This document shows, one piece after another, positions 36,320 through 45,640 of a stretch of DNA of 64,000 bases. Numbering within the stretch: the stretch's first letter is position 1; each line of letters starts with the position of its first letter. Under the pieces are notes generated by a model. That model saw only the letters and a program-made list of their open reading frames with translations, was not told the DNA's origin and made no database searches. The stretch is from Sporolactobacillus mangiferae (GTDB taxonomy: Bacteria; Bacillota; Bacilli; Bacillales; Sporolactobacillaceae). The translations under genes and the position numbers were made by a program. The DNA lies in assembly GCF_023336505.1 (NCBI RefSeq), contig NZ_JAMAST010000007.1, positions 1-64,000 of the forward strand, in the 5' to 3' direction.

Positions 36320-36912
36320 TATTTTTTCCCTCTTCTCTTTCGTCGGTAATAAAAATAGCGGTCAATGATCAGCGCCGCCACAGTGGTGCAACATGTCGCA
36401 ATTAAGGTCGGCGCGACAATATCTGTCGGCGACTGCGAACCGTATTGCATTCGAATGGCAATGACCGTCGTCGGAATCAGGGTGAGTCCGGAAGTGTTCA
36501 GCGCAAGCAAGGTGATCATTGAACGGCTGGGTGTCTTTTTTCCACCGTTCAGACGTTTCAGCTCTTTCATGGCTTTAATGCCCATAGGTGTCGCTGCGTT
36601 ACCGAGGCCAAAAATATTTGCGATCGTATTGGACAATATATAGCCCATCGCCGGATGATCAGGCGGTACCTCGGGAAATATTTTGCGCATAATCGGTCGC
36701 ATCAAGCCGCTCAGTTTGCCAAGCAGTCCCGCCTGTTCGGCGATTTTCATTAATCCAAGCCAGAAAATCAAAACGCTGATTAAACCAAAGCAAATTTCTA
36801 CCGCATCCTTTGCTGAGACAAAAAGCGTTTTATTGACTGCGTCCATCGTACCATTTAGAGCAGCGTAGCCCATTCCGATAAGAAACAGCGCAACCCAGAT
36901 GATATTGATCAT
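36319..36912 (-). CDS. spmA: Spore maturation protein SpmA
   Basis: 197-aa membrane partner of SpmB, with several transmembrane segments and the family stretch LSNTIANIFGLGNAATPMGIKAM. It starts three bases after the dacB stop. The set is transcribed in the mother cell under sigma-E in B. subtilis and affects spore core water content and heat resistance. Confidence 0.95.
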   Translation of the reverse strand: MINIIWVALFLIGMGYAALNGTMDAVNKTLFVSAKDAVEICFGLISVLIFWLGLMKIAEQAGLLGKLSGLMRPIMRKIFPEVPPDHPAMGYILSNTIANIFGLGNAATPMGIKAMKELKRLNGGKKTPSRSMITLLALNTSGLTLIPTTVIAIRMQYGSQSPTDIVAPTLIATCCTTVAALIIDRYFYYRRKRRGKK

Positions 36913-36915
36913 TGA

Positions 36916-38067
36916 TTAACTGCCTCCTCCGGAAATGATCGCCTGAAGGAAAATACTGAAGCGAGACCAGAAATGATGTGCTTTCTGATTTTTTTTCGGT
37001 TGAAAATAGACTGGTAATGCTGTCAATGTCTGTTTGCCGATAACCACATTCATACGACCGGCCGGTGATCCAGGCTGCCAATTTTTTGCTTTTTCTGGTT
37101 TAAGCAGGTAGAGATTTTTCTTTAATTTCTTCTGTTCTTTACCCGTCAATGGCAATACAACGGATCGGTGCACATAAAGCCTGTTCTGGTAAAATGAATG
37201 AACATGTGCTTTTAATTTTCCTTTTTTCACCACTTGAACCGGCCTGAAACGTGCAAATGCCCATTCGAACAGATCCTGATGGTCTTTCCAGTCATCGCCG
37301 TCATTTAACGTTACAGCAACAAGATTTAAATGATTTTTTGAAGCAGTCGAAATCAGAGTACGTCTTGCTTTTTTCGTAAATCCGGTTTTCCCGCCCGTTG
37401 CGTATTTATATAAGCGCAGCATTTTGTTTTTATTTTTCCAGACGCGCACATTTTCTTTGTTCGTTGCAGGTGCGCGGTACAATTTAGTTCCCGCGATTTT
37501 TCTGAATTGAGCATTGTCCATTGCATAGCGTGTGAGAAGCGCCATATCGTATGCCGTAGAGTAATGATTCGGATCTTCCAGTCCGTTGGGATTCGCAAAA
37601 TGTGTACGTGACATACCGAGCGTTTTTGCACGCTGATTCATCAACAAGACAAATCCTGAAACACTTCCACCCACAGCCTCGGCAATCGCCCGTGATGCAT
37701 CATTCCCCGATCGCAGCATCAGACCGTAGACAAGATCGCGAAGCTTGATTTTTTCTCCGGTTTTCAGGTAAATGGATGAACCTTCCGTCTGAATGGCTTC
37801 TTGACTAACCGTCACCGTTCGATCCATTTTTCCTGACTCAATAGCCAGAATTGCTGTCATCACTTTTGTAATACTTGCGATCGATAATTTTTCTTTATCA
37901 TTGTGGCGAAAAAGCACCCGTCCTGAAGCTTGATCCATAAGCACAGCAGCCTGTGCAGACACTTTAGGTGCCGCCGCTTGCGACCTATACGGATAAAACG
38001 TGAAAATCAGTACAGAGCATAAGAGGCAAAAGAAAACACCCTTCATCTTATTCTTCAACAATTCCAT
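36916..38067 (-). CDS. dacB: D-alanyl-D-alanine carboxypeptidase DacB
   Basis: 383-aa PBP5*-type carboxypeptidase that trims stem peptides of spore cortex peptidoglycan. A signal peptide (about 8-32) is followed by the serine active site SIASITKVM (Ser65, Lys68), the SGN motif, KTG in TGGKTGFT, and a C-terminal PBP5-type domain. The start is uncertain: the ATG at 38067 directly follows the GGGG of its ribosome site, and a TTG at 38061 is better spaced. Upstream 38068-38339 contains no gene. Confidence 0.93.
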   Translation of the reverse strand: MELLKNKMKGVFFCLLCSVLIFTFYPYRSQAAAPKVSAQAAVLMDQASGRVLFRHNDKEKLSIASITKVMTAILAIESGKMDRTVTVSQEAIQTEGSSIYLKTGEKIKLRDLVYGLMLRSGNDASRAIAEAVGGSVSGFVLLMNQRAKTLGMSRTHFANPNGLEDPNHYSTAYDMALLTRYAMDNAQFRKIAGTKLYRAPATNKENVRVWKNKNKMLRLYKYATGGKTGFTKKARRTLISTASKNHLNLVAVTLNDGDDWKDHQDLFEWAFARFRPVQVVKKGKLKAHVHSFYQNRLYVHRSVVLPLTGKEQKKLKKNLYLLKPEKAKNWQPGSPAGRMNVVIGKQTLTALPVYFQPKKNQKAHHFWSRFSIFLQAIISGGGS

Positions 38068-38339
38068 CCCCTGTTCTGCTCCAATCGGATGAATTTAGCA
38101 AGGGGTAAAAGAGCCGGGAAGAAATCAGGCAAAGAGCGTTGGTGCTTTTTCATGTATAAGTCATGCTGCAAGTTCCCGGATTTTTGGACACCCTTGATAA
38201 CAAGTTATGCCGGGACAAGCAGAATATGAATTTAGATCAGGAATCGGTGGAATAATAAACTCAATCCGTCTCTCTTTCTGGGTTTCATCGGCCACTATTG
38301 CACGCTATGCCGATATTTACAGATTAACTGAGTGGTATT

Positions 38340-38936
38340 TTACAGGTCTTTAATTGTCTCTTTGTATTGATCGTAAAACAGATCATAGGCATCGATCTGC
38401 TCGTTCTGATCCCTCATTATTTCTGAAAGAGGTGGAAGTTCACTTAGATCATGGAGACCAAAGTAGTCAAAAAAAACAGGCGTTATACCATAAAGAATTG
38501 CTCTGCCGCTGCCCTCAGCTCTTCCGACCTCTTTAATCAGTCCTTTGACAACTAACGTCTGAAGCGCACGTTCCGATTTAACGCCGCGTATTTCTTCGAT
38601 AGCAATGCGTGACACCGGCTGCTTATATGCAATGATAGCCACTGTTTCAAGTGCCGCCTGTGAAAGCGGTGCTGCCTTCGGAATCACAGCAAACCGTTCC
38701 GCATACTTAGCGATGAATGGTTTCGTTGTCAGTCGATATCCGTTGGGAAAATCGGCAATCATTAACCCACTTGATTCGTTTGCTTCATATTCTTGTTTCA
38801 TGCGTGTAACAGAATGGATGATTTCCTGAGGTGTACATTCGGGGAGTACCTTATTAATCTGCTCAATCAGTACTCCTTCTTCACCTGTCAAATAAAGAAG
38901 TCCTTCAATAATTGAACGAATTTTCTCCGGCTTCAA
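38340..38936 (-). CDS. scpB: Segregation and condensation protein ScpB
   Basis: 198-aa kleisin-partner of the SMC-ScpAB condensin. It has two winged-helix domains (about 5-80 and 85-165), with ETVAIIAYKQPVSRIAIEEIRGVKSERALQTL as a hallmark. Starts with TTG (AAGGAG nine bases upstream), inside scpA and overlapping it by 32 bases, so the two are coupled. It acts with ScpA and SMC in chromosome folding and segregation. Confidence 0.95.
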   Translation of the reverse strand: MKPEKIRSIIEGLLYLTGEEGVLIEQINKVLPECTPQEIIHSVTRMKQEYEANESSGLMIADFPNGYRLTTKPFIAKYAERFAVIPKAAPLSQAALETVAIIAYKQPVSRIAIEEIRGVKSERALQTLVVKGLIKEVGRAEGSGRAILYGITPVFFDYFGLHDLSELPPLSEIMRDQNEQIDAYDLFYDQYKETIKDL

Positions 38937-39693
38937 AATGATCGGCTCCTTCCCCTAAATTGATCAGGATATCATCAAAATTATCCTTTTGCAGGCAGAC
39001 AATCGCATTCATTTTCATTAACTCCAGCAGTGCCAGAAAAGTGACGATCAGATGTGTTCGGTCAGGATAAGGACATATATTCTTGAACGATAAAGCATGA
39101 TCAGCGGTTTTTAACTTTTGCATAACTGACGTCATCTGCTGACCGATCGGCAATATCTGGCGATCAATTTTCGTATTCAGCGGTTTTTCCAGTTTCACTC
39201 TTAAAAGTAAACGTTGAAATGCTCTTACCATATCACCAACGGTCGCACGGCCTGACAACGGCATATTTTTCAGGTCATTATGTTCATAGGCAGTGAGATC
39301 CGATGCTGGCTTGGCAAACAGCTGCAGGCGCGCCTGCTCATTGTTTTTTAACGTTGCAGCGGCATCTTTAAATTTACGGTAATCGATCAGCTGCTGCATT
39401 AACGCTTCCCGCGCCTGCTCAGGATCTTCATAAGTATCGTTCTCCTCGCCGGTCGACAATTCAGGTCTCGGAAGCAGCATTCTGCTTTTCATGGCAATCA
39501 GCGTTGCAGCCATTAATAAATATTCGCTTGCAATATTTAATTCTAATTTTTGCATATGATGAATAAAATCAAGATACTGGTCCGTAATCTCTGCAACCGG
39601 AATATCATAAATATCAATCTCAAATTTCTTAATCAGATGCAGAAGTAAATCAAGAGGACCCTCAAAAGCATCGATCTTCACTTTATATTCCAT
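38905..39693 (-). CDS. scpA: Segregation and condensation protein ScpA
   Basis: 262-aa kleisin that bridges SMC heads. The N-terminal domain has VKIDAFEGPLDLLLHLIKK and IYDIPVAEITDQYLDFI; the C-terminal winged helix has VTFLALLELMKMNAIVCLQ. The order scpA-scpB follows ribT, as in Bacillus. The 175-base gap upstream contains no gene. Confidence 0.95.
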   Translation of the reverse strand: MEYKVKIDAFEGPLDLLLHLIKKFEIDIYDIPVAEITDQYLDFIHHMQKLELNIASEYLLMAATLIAMKSRMLLPRPELSTGEENDTYEDPEQAREALMQQLIDYRKFKDAAATLKNNEQARLQLFAKPASDLTAYEHNDLKNMPLSGRATVGDMVRAFQRLLLRVKLEKPLNTKIDRQILPIGQQMTSVMQKLKTADHALSFKNICPYPDRTHLIVTFLALLELMKMNAIVCLQKDNFDDILINLGEGADHFEAGENSFNY

Positions 39694-39851
39694 GCTTTAT
39701 CCTCCGGATTTCAAACTTAATCATGATCGATCAGGCATAGATCAGAAAATCAGTGAATCCGCCTTTAGGGTATCTTGGTTTTACAAGGCCCCTTTGCGAG
39801 AGCGGAATTTCTGCATTGCGTGCGGAATTTACGGAAGCATGCGTTGCATGT

Positions 39852-39884
39852 CAAAAAAAAGAAAACCGTTAAGCGTTGGTTTCC
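39852..39884 (-). terminator. Terminator overlapping the ribT stop
   Basis: On the minus strand GGAAACC pairs with GGTTTTC over a ten-base loop and is followed by eight T. The upstream arm lies within the last codons of ribT. Confidence 0.75.
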
Positions 39885-40246
39885 TTTTCCTGATCCTCAT
39901 TAAAACACTTGTCAAAGTAAGGTTTGATGGTCTGAGAAGGAAGTACCCGGATTTTTTTCCCGACTATTTCCCCCAGTGCCAAGATCATTTTTTTCCCGAC
40001 TCCTTCAGCACGATAAGAAGGGGTGACACTGATATGTTCAATAATGGCTTCATGATCAGAAGTCATTTGAATTCCGATCACACCCACTATATCTTCGTCG
40101 TCTTTCCATAAAAACAACTGCCAGCGCTCATCTTCTTCGTAACGCTTGATGGTTTCCATAAGCGGTTTAAGTTCTTTCAAAGATGGGACAAAAGACAGCA
40201 AGCCCATGGCTATCTTTTCATAACTCTTTTTATAGTGAATCAGCAT
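39869..40246 (-). CDS. ribT: GNAT acetyltransferase RibT
   Basis: 125-aa GNAT-fold protein of the RibT type. The acetyl-CoA-binding region SVTPSYRAEGVGKKMILAL is present. In B. subtilis ribT closes the riboflavin operon near scpA, but its reaction is unproven. Here ribDEAH are not adjacent. The ATG at 40246 has GAGGGG six bases upstream. Confidence 0.85.
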   Translation of the reverse strand: MLIHYKKSYEKIAMGLLSFVPSLKELKPLMETIKRYEEDERWQLFLWKDDEDIVGVIGIQMTSDHEAIIEHISVTPSYRAEGVGKKMILALGEIVGKKIRVLPSQTIKPYFDKCFNEDQEKETNA

Positions 40247-40377
40247 TTTGAACCCCTCATACCTATGAGATAACGAAACCTTCGATCGTTCACTTTCTAT
40301 ATTATAACCAAAAGTGCAGGCCTGTGCACCCATTCGTAAAACCGTGTCCTCCTGAAGTAAGGTTAATGCAGCTGATT

Positions 40378-41700
40378 TTATTTATAGCAGGACAGATTTT
40401 TCAAAGGTATATCCTGACGGATCAGATCTTCATACGTTTCTCTTCGGACAGCCAGCGTCGCATTGCCGGATTCAACAAAAACGACAGCGGGATTTACCAG
40501 ACGATTATAGTGACTGGCCATCGAATACCCATATGCGCCTGTTGAAAAAACGGCGATAAGGTCTCCAGCGCCGCAGTTTTTAGGCAGAACAGCGTCCTTG
40601 ATTAAAATATCTCCGGATTCACAGCATTTCCCCGCAATTGAAACATGGGTGTCTGCCGGATCTGCTGCCTTATTTGCGCAAATTGCCCAATATTGCGCCT
40701 GATAAAGTGAAGGCCTGATGTTGTCTGACATACCTCCATCCACTGCAAGATATTTGCGAACGCCGATTATGTCTTTAGAAGCACCTGCTGTATATAAAGT
40801 CGTCCCCGCCTCGCCGACAAGCGACCTGCCCGGCTCAATCCAAATCGCAGGCATCTTCAAACGGTAGCGTGTGCATTCTTCCGCTGCCGTGTTTACAATA
40901 GTATCAATATAATCTTCTATGGCAAGCGGTTGGTCATCCTGTGTATAACGAATGCCAAATCCGCCACCTACATTAAGAACTTCCAGATGGAACGCAAGAT
41001 CCCGCGTCCACTTATAAGCATGCTCCATCATGAGCCTGATTGCTCCGGCAAACCCGTCTCTTTCGAAGATTTGCGATCCAATATGGGAGTGGATTCCTTT
41101 CAAGTCAAGATGAGGCGCCTGAAGTGCCTGTTTTACCGCACGATCTGCCATACCGTTTCCCAGGTTAAACCCAAACTTGGATGCATCCTGACCAGTCATA
41201 ATAAACTCGTGAGTATGTGCTTCTATTCCAGGCGTAACTCGAAGAAGAACGGCAACCGTTTGTTTGCGCGCTGCACACATGCTCTCCAGACGTTCGAGTT
41301 CGAAAAAGTTATCAACAATCACTGCACCGATTTTCGCATCCAAAGCCATGGCAAGTTCTGCGTCCGATTTATTATTGCCATGAAAATGAATACGCTTCGG
41401 AGCCATGCCCGCTTTTAAAGCTGTATACAGTTCCCCGCCAGAGACAACATCAAGCAGCAAGTCTTGTTCTTCAATAAGCTGGATCATGGCAATCGTTGAG
41501 AATGCCTTACTGGCGTATGCGATCTGCCAGTTTAAGCCATCATGCCTGCGAAAGGCATGCTTGAATTCATCTATTTTATTTTTAATCAGCGCTGTATCAT
41601 AAACGTACAACGGCGTACCAAATTCTTCCGCTAAATCGGTTGTATCAACACCACCGATACTGAGATGTCCACGATCATTAATCATTTGCGTGCCGAACAA
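40378..41700 (-). CDS. lysA: Diaminopimelate decarboxylase
   Basis: 440-aa PLP enzyme catalysing the last step of lysine synthesis. PLP lysine K65 lies in AYASKAF, with HGNNKSD, GGGFGIRY and EPGRSLVG, and a C-terminal GAYGYSMASHYN. The TTG at 41700 has GGGGGAGGA six bases upstream and gives the standard N terminus before GHLSIGGVD; the longer frame has no similarity. It lies downstream of spoVAF, as in B. subtilis. No lysine riboswitch was seen in the 164-base gap. Confidence 0.95.
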   Translation of the reverse strand: MFGTQMINDRGHLSIGGVDTTDLAEEFGTPLYVYDTALIKNKIDEFKHAFRRHDGLNWQIAYASKAFSTIAMIQLIEEQDLLLDVVSGGELYTALKAGMAPKRIHFHGNNKSDAELAMALDAKIGAVIVDNFFELERLESMCAARKQTVAVLLRVTPGIEAHTHEFIMTGQDASKFGFNLGNGMADRAVKQALQAPHLDLKGIHSHIGSQIFERDGFAGAIRLMMEHAYKWTRDLAFHLEVLNVGGGFGIRYTQDDQPLAIEDYIDTIVNTAAEECTRYRLKMPAIWIEPGRSLVGEAGTTLYTAGASKDIIGVRKYLAVDGGMSDNIRPSLYQAQYWAICANKAADPADTHVSIAGKCCESGDILIKDAVLPKNCGAGDLIAVFSTGAYGYSMASHYNRLVNPAVVFVESGNATLAVRRETYEDLIRQDIPLKNLSCYK

Positions 41701-41864
41701 ATTAAATCCTCCCCCAATGCACAGAGAAACGATTTTACGAAAGCAGACATTTGGTAAACAACCCCTGTACATACCAATATTCCCAGCTGCTTTTTTCGCA
41801 CCTGTCACAAGCAAAATTTTAGTGCTAGTTTATCATGATTTACATGCAATGGCAAGGCAGTGCG

Positions 41865-43358
41865 TCAGCTTTTTGCTTTCTTTGATTTTGGCTGACGGTA
41901 TTCTTCCAGAGGACGAACAATACTGGGACGTGTTACCGAAGTTGGCAATGCACGGCGAATCAGAATGTTATACAGCCCGGTGGGATTAAACGGGATGAAC
42001 GGCCACAGATAAGGTGTGTTTAAATTGCGTACATGTGCAAGATAAATAATGAATAGTGTGGATGCAAGCATAAAACCGGGCACATGAAACAGCCCGACAG
42101 CAAGAATCAGCACAATACGCGTCATTTTATTTGCCAGTTGCAGTTCATAGCTTGGCGTAGCAAAACCGCCAATTGCAGCAACCGAGGTATAAAGAATGAC
42201 CTCAGTTACAAATATGCCAGCTTCAATCGCGATTTGTCCGATTAAAACTGCGGCAATGAGTCCAAGTGCGGTTGATAAAGAGGTCGGCGTATGTATGGCA
42301 GCCAGACGAAGTGTCTCTATTCCTACTTCTGCAATAAGAATTTGTATAAGAAGCGGTATATGGTAATCTCTGGAATTAGGGCCGATGAAATTCAGATAAT
42401 CCGGCAATAAGTGATCCTGAACGAGCAAGAGCCACAGAGGGACCAGAAATAGTGATGAAAGTATTGCCAAAAAGCGAAACCAGCGAAGCAGCGCGCCCGA
42501 TGCAGTCACTTGGCGATACTCCTCCGCATGCTGAACATGATGAAAAAGTGTGGTCGGCATAATCATGACACTTGGCGAAGTATCTGTGATCATCACCACG
42601 TGACCTTCAAGCAAGTGCGCTGCGGCCACATCTGGTCGACCGGTATAGCGAACCAGCGGGAAGGGGTTCCATCCCTGCTTTAAAATAAATTCTTCAATCG
42701 CATTATCTGCCATTGGGATGCCATCAACATTGATTGCACTTAATTCCTTGCGAAGGGTTTTGACCAGACCGGGATTGGCAACATCTTTCAAGTAACAGAG
42801 ACAGACATCCGTCTTAGAGCGTACACCTATTTGCGTAAGTTCACAGCGAAAACGCGGATCGCGGATTCTTCTCCTGATTAACCCTGAGTTTTCAATAATA
42901 TTTTCAGTAAATCCATCCTTAGAACCGCGAACCACTTTTTCCACATCCGGTTCCTGCGGTTGTCTGCCCGGATAATGGCGAAGATCAATACATAAGCCTT
43001 TAGACTCACCGTCAATCAGAAAAACAATTCGCCCAGTCAATATTTTGTCAACAGTGTCATTGATCGTATCAATTTCCTCAACCTGCTCATGAACAAGATG
43101 CTGCTTAATCACTTGAAAAACATCGGCGATTTTGCTGTGGTCATTGGAAAGGCGCATAAACTCGCGCATCATGACAACAAGTATGCTTGAATCAACTAAA
43201 CTGTTTGTATAATAGATACTGCATTTCCGACTAAGCACACTGATTTGCCGCACCCCAATATCAAAATTATGAGGTCCAAAGTCAAGAATTTCCTGCATTT
43301 TTTTGTCGTTTTCTGCAATATCCTGACTAAGCAGTATTTTTTTAAATTGATTTTCCAT
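41865..43358 (-). CDS. spoVAF: Stage V sporulation protein AF
   Basis: 497-aa membrane protein of the SpoVAF/GerA family, with a soluble N-terminal half and about four or five transmembrane segments after residue 290. It resembles GerA-type A subunits; it modulates dipicolinate channel opening during germination in B. subtilis. Characteristic segments are TDTSPSVMIMPTTLFHHVQHAEEY and FNPTGLYNILIRRALP. Last gene of this spoVA operon. Confidence 0.93.
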   Translation of the reverse strand: MENQFKKILLSQDIAENDKKMQEILDFGPHNFDIGVRQISVLSRKCSIYYTNSLVDSSILVVMMREFMRLSNDHSKIADVFQVIKQHLVHEQVEEIDTINDTVDKILTGRIVFLIDGESKGLCIDLRHYPGRQPQEPDVEKVVRGSKDGFTENIIENSGLIRRRIRDPRFRCELTQIGVRSKTDVCLCYLKDVANPGLVKTLRKELSAINVDGIPMADNAIEEFILKQGWNPFPLVRYTGRPDVAAAHLLEGHVVMITDTSPSVMIMPTTLFHHVQHAEEYRQVTASGALLRWFRFLAILSSLFLVPLWLLLVQDHLLPDYLNFIGPNSRDYHIPLLIQILIAEVGIETLRLAAIHTPTSLSTALGLIAAVLIGQIAIEAGIFVTEVILYTSVAAIGGFATPSYELQLANKMTRIVLILAVGLFHVPGFMLASTLFIIYLAHVRNLNTPYLWPFIPFNPTGLYNILIRRALPTSVTRPSIVRPLEEYRQPKSKKAKS

Positions 43359-43387
43359 AAATCCGGCCCCTTTTAAAAACTGCTTAC

Positions 43388-43738
43388 TCAGCCTTTCGGT
43401 TTAAAAAATAACGCAACTAAAAAACCGAATAAGATCGCTGATGTTATTCCTGAAGATGTCAGTTTAAAAATCCCCATGGCAATGCCCAGATATCCATGTT
43501 CATGTCCCTCTGACATGGCCCCATGCAGCAGTGAGTGACCGAAACTGGTAATGGGGACAGTCGCACCCGCTCCGGCAAAATCAATCAGTCGATCATAGAT
43601 TCCAAAAACATCCAGGAAGGCGCCAATCACAACAAATGAGGCAACGACGTGAGCCGGCGTGAGCTTAAAAACGTCGATCAGTAACTGACCAACAACACAA
43701 ATCGCACCGCCAACAAGAAAAGCGTAAAGAAAAATCAC
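43388..43738 (-). CDS. spoVAE: Stage V sporulation protein AE
   Basis: 116-aa SpoVAEb-like channel protein with three or four transmembrane segments and [22 protein letters not shown], a family hallmark shared with SpoVAC. It starts with GTG overlapping the spoVAD stop by four bases, with AAAGGAGG upstream. It is needed for dipicolinic acid movement across the spore inner membrane. Confidence 0.94.
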   Translation of the reverse strand: MIFLYAFLVGGAICVVGQLLIDVFKLTPAHVVASFVVIGAFLDVFGIYDRLIDFAGAGATVPITSFGHSLLHGAMSEGHEHGYLGIAMGIFKLTSSGITSAILFGFLVALFFKPKG

Positions 43739-44757
43739 GATTCCGCCCCCTCCTTTACTGATTCCAGCAGTACTGCATGAGCGATGCAGGGAATAGTTTC
43801 TTTCTCCTTGGGCGTCGAACTGTTAAGAAGTGCACCTGTTGCAACGACAAGCACCCGGTTCAGCGACTTTTCCGCCAACCGATTGTACAGGTATCCATAA
43901 GTAACAACGGCTGAACATGCGCAGCCGCTTCCTCCTGCATTAACTGGCTGATCCGGTGTATAGATCATGGTCCCGCAATCCTGATGAACATTGGTTATAT
44001 CCATACCCTTCTCAAGCAATAGCTCATCAAGAATCGGCGCACCAACACTTGAAAGATCACCGGTAACAATTAAATCATAATCTTCCGGTTTTCGGCCGGT
44101 GTCCTGAAAATGAGTCCAAATTGTATCTGCGGCTGCCGGCGCCATCGCCGTGCCCAGATTGCTTGCATCATCAATCCCCCAGTCAATCACACGACCGATC
44201 GTGGCCTCGCTGACACGTACCTTGCCTGGTTCTTTAGTAACGATGGCAGCGCCTGCTCCTGTGACCGTAAAGGTCTGTGTCAGTTTTGTCGGTCCTCCAT
44301 ACTCGGTCGGATACCGAAACTGCCGTTCTGCAGTGGCATTGTGACTGCTGACTGCGCAAAGCACATTATCGGCAAATCCGCTGTCAACCAGCTGAGCACT
44401 TGCTGCAAGAGTTTCCATCGACGTTGAGCAGGCGCCAAACATGCCAAGAAAAGGAACACGATGTTCACGGGCGATAAAATTCGAGGTCACTGTTTGGTCC
44501 ATCAGATCACCTGCAAGAAATAGATCAATATCTCCCTCAGCCTTTCCTGCTTTTGCAAGACAAAAAGAAATAGCCCGGCGCATCAGCGACTGCTCAGCCT
44601 TAGCCCATGATTTTTCGCCGCAATCCAAATGTTCGAATTCCTTATCAAAGTTACCTGACAGCGGACCGCGTGCTTCTAAAGGCCCGACTGCGGTTCCCGT
44701 AGCGCCTAAATATATAGAGTGATTAAAACGCCAGGTTTGCCTGTTAATTTTACTCAC
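43735..44757 (-). CDS. spoVAD: Stage V sporulation protein AD
   Basis: 340-aa SpoVAD, a thiolase-fold protein that binds dipicolinic acid in the forespore and hands it to the SpoVA channel. Family stretches are [35 protein letters not shown] and [11 protein letters not shown]. The GTG at 44757 is chosen because AAAGG lies upstream and the product begins as in the family ([15 protein letters not shown]); an alternative TTG six codons earlier overlaps spoVAC. Confidence 0.95.
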   Translation of the reverse strand: MSKINRQTWRFNHSIYLGATGTAVGPLEARGPLSGNFDKEFEHLDCGEKSWAKAEQSLMRRAISFCLAKAGKAEGDIDLFLAGDLMDQTVTSNFIAREHRVPFLGMFGACSTSMETLAASAQLVDSGFADNVLCAVSSHNATAERQFRYPTEYGGPTKLTQTFTVTGAGAAIVTKEPGKVRVSEATIGRVIDWGIDDASNLGTAMAPAAADTIWTHFQDTGRKPEDYDLIVTGDLSSVGAPILDELLLEKGMDITNVHQDCGTMIYTPDQPVNAGGSGCACSAVVTYGYLYNRLAEKSLNRVLVVATGALLNSSTPKEKETIPCIAHAVLLESVKEGAES

Positions 44758-44771
44758 GACTTCACATCCTT

Positions 44772-45221
44772 TCAAAAGACCTGTTCAATAAACAACCGGA
44801 CGATGCCAAGAACCGCCGCAGATACGACACCGAAAACGATGACCTCTCCCGCCAGCTGAAACAGGTTTGTCGCGATTCCGAGGACAATCCCCTCACTTTT
44901 ATGTTCGAGCGCACTGCTTGTGATTGAATTAGCAAAACCAGTCACCGGAACAATCGTTCCCGCTCCGGCGAATTTTGCAATTTTGTCATAGATGCCAAAT
45001 CCGGTCATCAAGGCAGAGATAAGAATAAGCGTCGCAACAGTCGGATTTCCCGCCGTCTGTTTTGAGAAGTGAAAGATATTCATATAAAAAGTCTGAATGA
45101 CCTGTCCGATTAAGCAGATGCTTCCACCCACCCAGAAAGCGTTAAGGCAGTTAGTGACATAGGGAAGCTTTGGCTGGTATGCCTTGACATTTTCCTTATA
45201 ATTTTTGGGATCGTTTAGCAT
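44772..45221 (-). CDS. spoVAC: Stage V sporulation protein AC
   Basis: 149-aa membrane protein with about four transmembrane helices, a mechanosensitive-type channel component for dipicolinate in B. subtilis. KFAGAGTIVPVTGFANSITSSALEHKSEG is the hallmark, parallel to that in SpoVAE. It is the first gene of the operon; spoVAA and spoVAB, present in B. subtilis, are missing before it. Start ATG with AAGGGAG upstream. Confidence 0.95.
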   Translation of the reverse strand: MLNDPKNYKENVKAYQPKLPYVTNCLNAFWVGGSICLIGQVIQTFYMNIFHFSKQTAGNPTVATLILISALMTGFGIYDKIAKFAGAGTIVPVTGFANSITSSALEHKSEGIVLGIATNLFQLAGEVIVFGVVSAAVLGIVRLFIEQVF

Positions 45222-45606
45222 GATTGTTATCTCCCTTCAGATCTGTAGCTGAATTTTAGTATTTGTCAAGCGCTGTTAATTATGCTTAGACTTTTTTGCA
45301 TGAATAAATTGTATTAGAAAGACTAGGTTACACCTAGTCTTTTGCAGCCGATCTTGTTTTGACGGACACTCCAGTTGTTCGCTTGCCGCGGGCGCCAGCG
45401 CACCTCCGCTTTGATTCTCGACAAGACACTGGTTTATGGGTTTTCATATGGGTCAAAATCTTATACTTTCTTTATGAGAAAAACCGGGCAAAAACGCCCG
45501 GTCCTCCATCTCCGACCATGATTTATTGATTTATGCCCTTGGGTTGCATCATGGCTGCGGCTAATTTGCTGTACCAGCAAGGCGAAAGCTTACATTTTCA
45601 TATTAC
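45222..45606. other. Intergenic region sigF-spoVAC
   Basis: Contains from left to right: AT-rich sequence upstream of spoVAC where a sigma-G promoter is expected (not resolved), a stem-loop at 45318-45342 (AAAGACTAGG with CCTAGTCTTT), segments resembling repeat family II from about 45379, and a clearer copy from 45483. No gene is seen. The stem-loop could be a terminator read in either direction, though its T-runs are short. Confidence 0.55.
45483..45560 (+). repeat. Composite intergenic repeat, family II copy 3
   Basis: A short hairpin (ACCGGGC at 45483-45489 with GCCCGGT at 45496-45502) is followed by TCCTCC and TCCGACCATGATTTATTGAT. The hairpin repeats 1-22, and the second part repeats 24118-24143. 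A further segment (CGCTTGCCGCGGGCG at 45379) resembles the CTTGCCG part of the other copies, though out of order. Confidence 0.65.
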
Positions 45607-45640
45607 AAAAAGCCAGACAGCCTATTCGGCCATCTGACTT
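45607..45640 (-). terminator. Terminator overlapping the sigF stop
   Basis: On the minus strand GTCAGATGGCC pairs with GGCTGTCTGGC, with G-T pairs, around a short loop, and is followed by five T. It includes the last codons of sigF. Confidence 0.75.

Noticed and set aside
39760-39850. Possible fifth REP copy upstream of scpA
   Set aside because: Only short pieces resemble the 58-bp unit (GGTTTTACAAGGCC, CTTTGCGA); the order and length do not match.
41701-41864. Possible lysine riboswitch before lysA
   Set aside because: The gap is only 164 bases and conserved lysine aptamer elements were not seen.
45222-45300. TTGACA-like promoter before spoVAC
   Set aside because: The -10 partner (TACAGA at 16 bases) is weak and sigma-G is expected; neither could be assigned with confidence.
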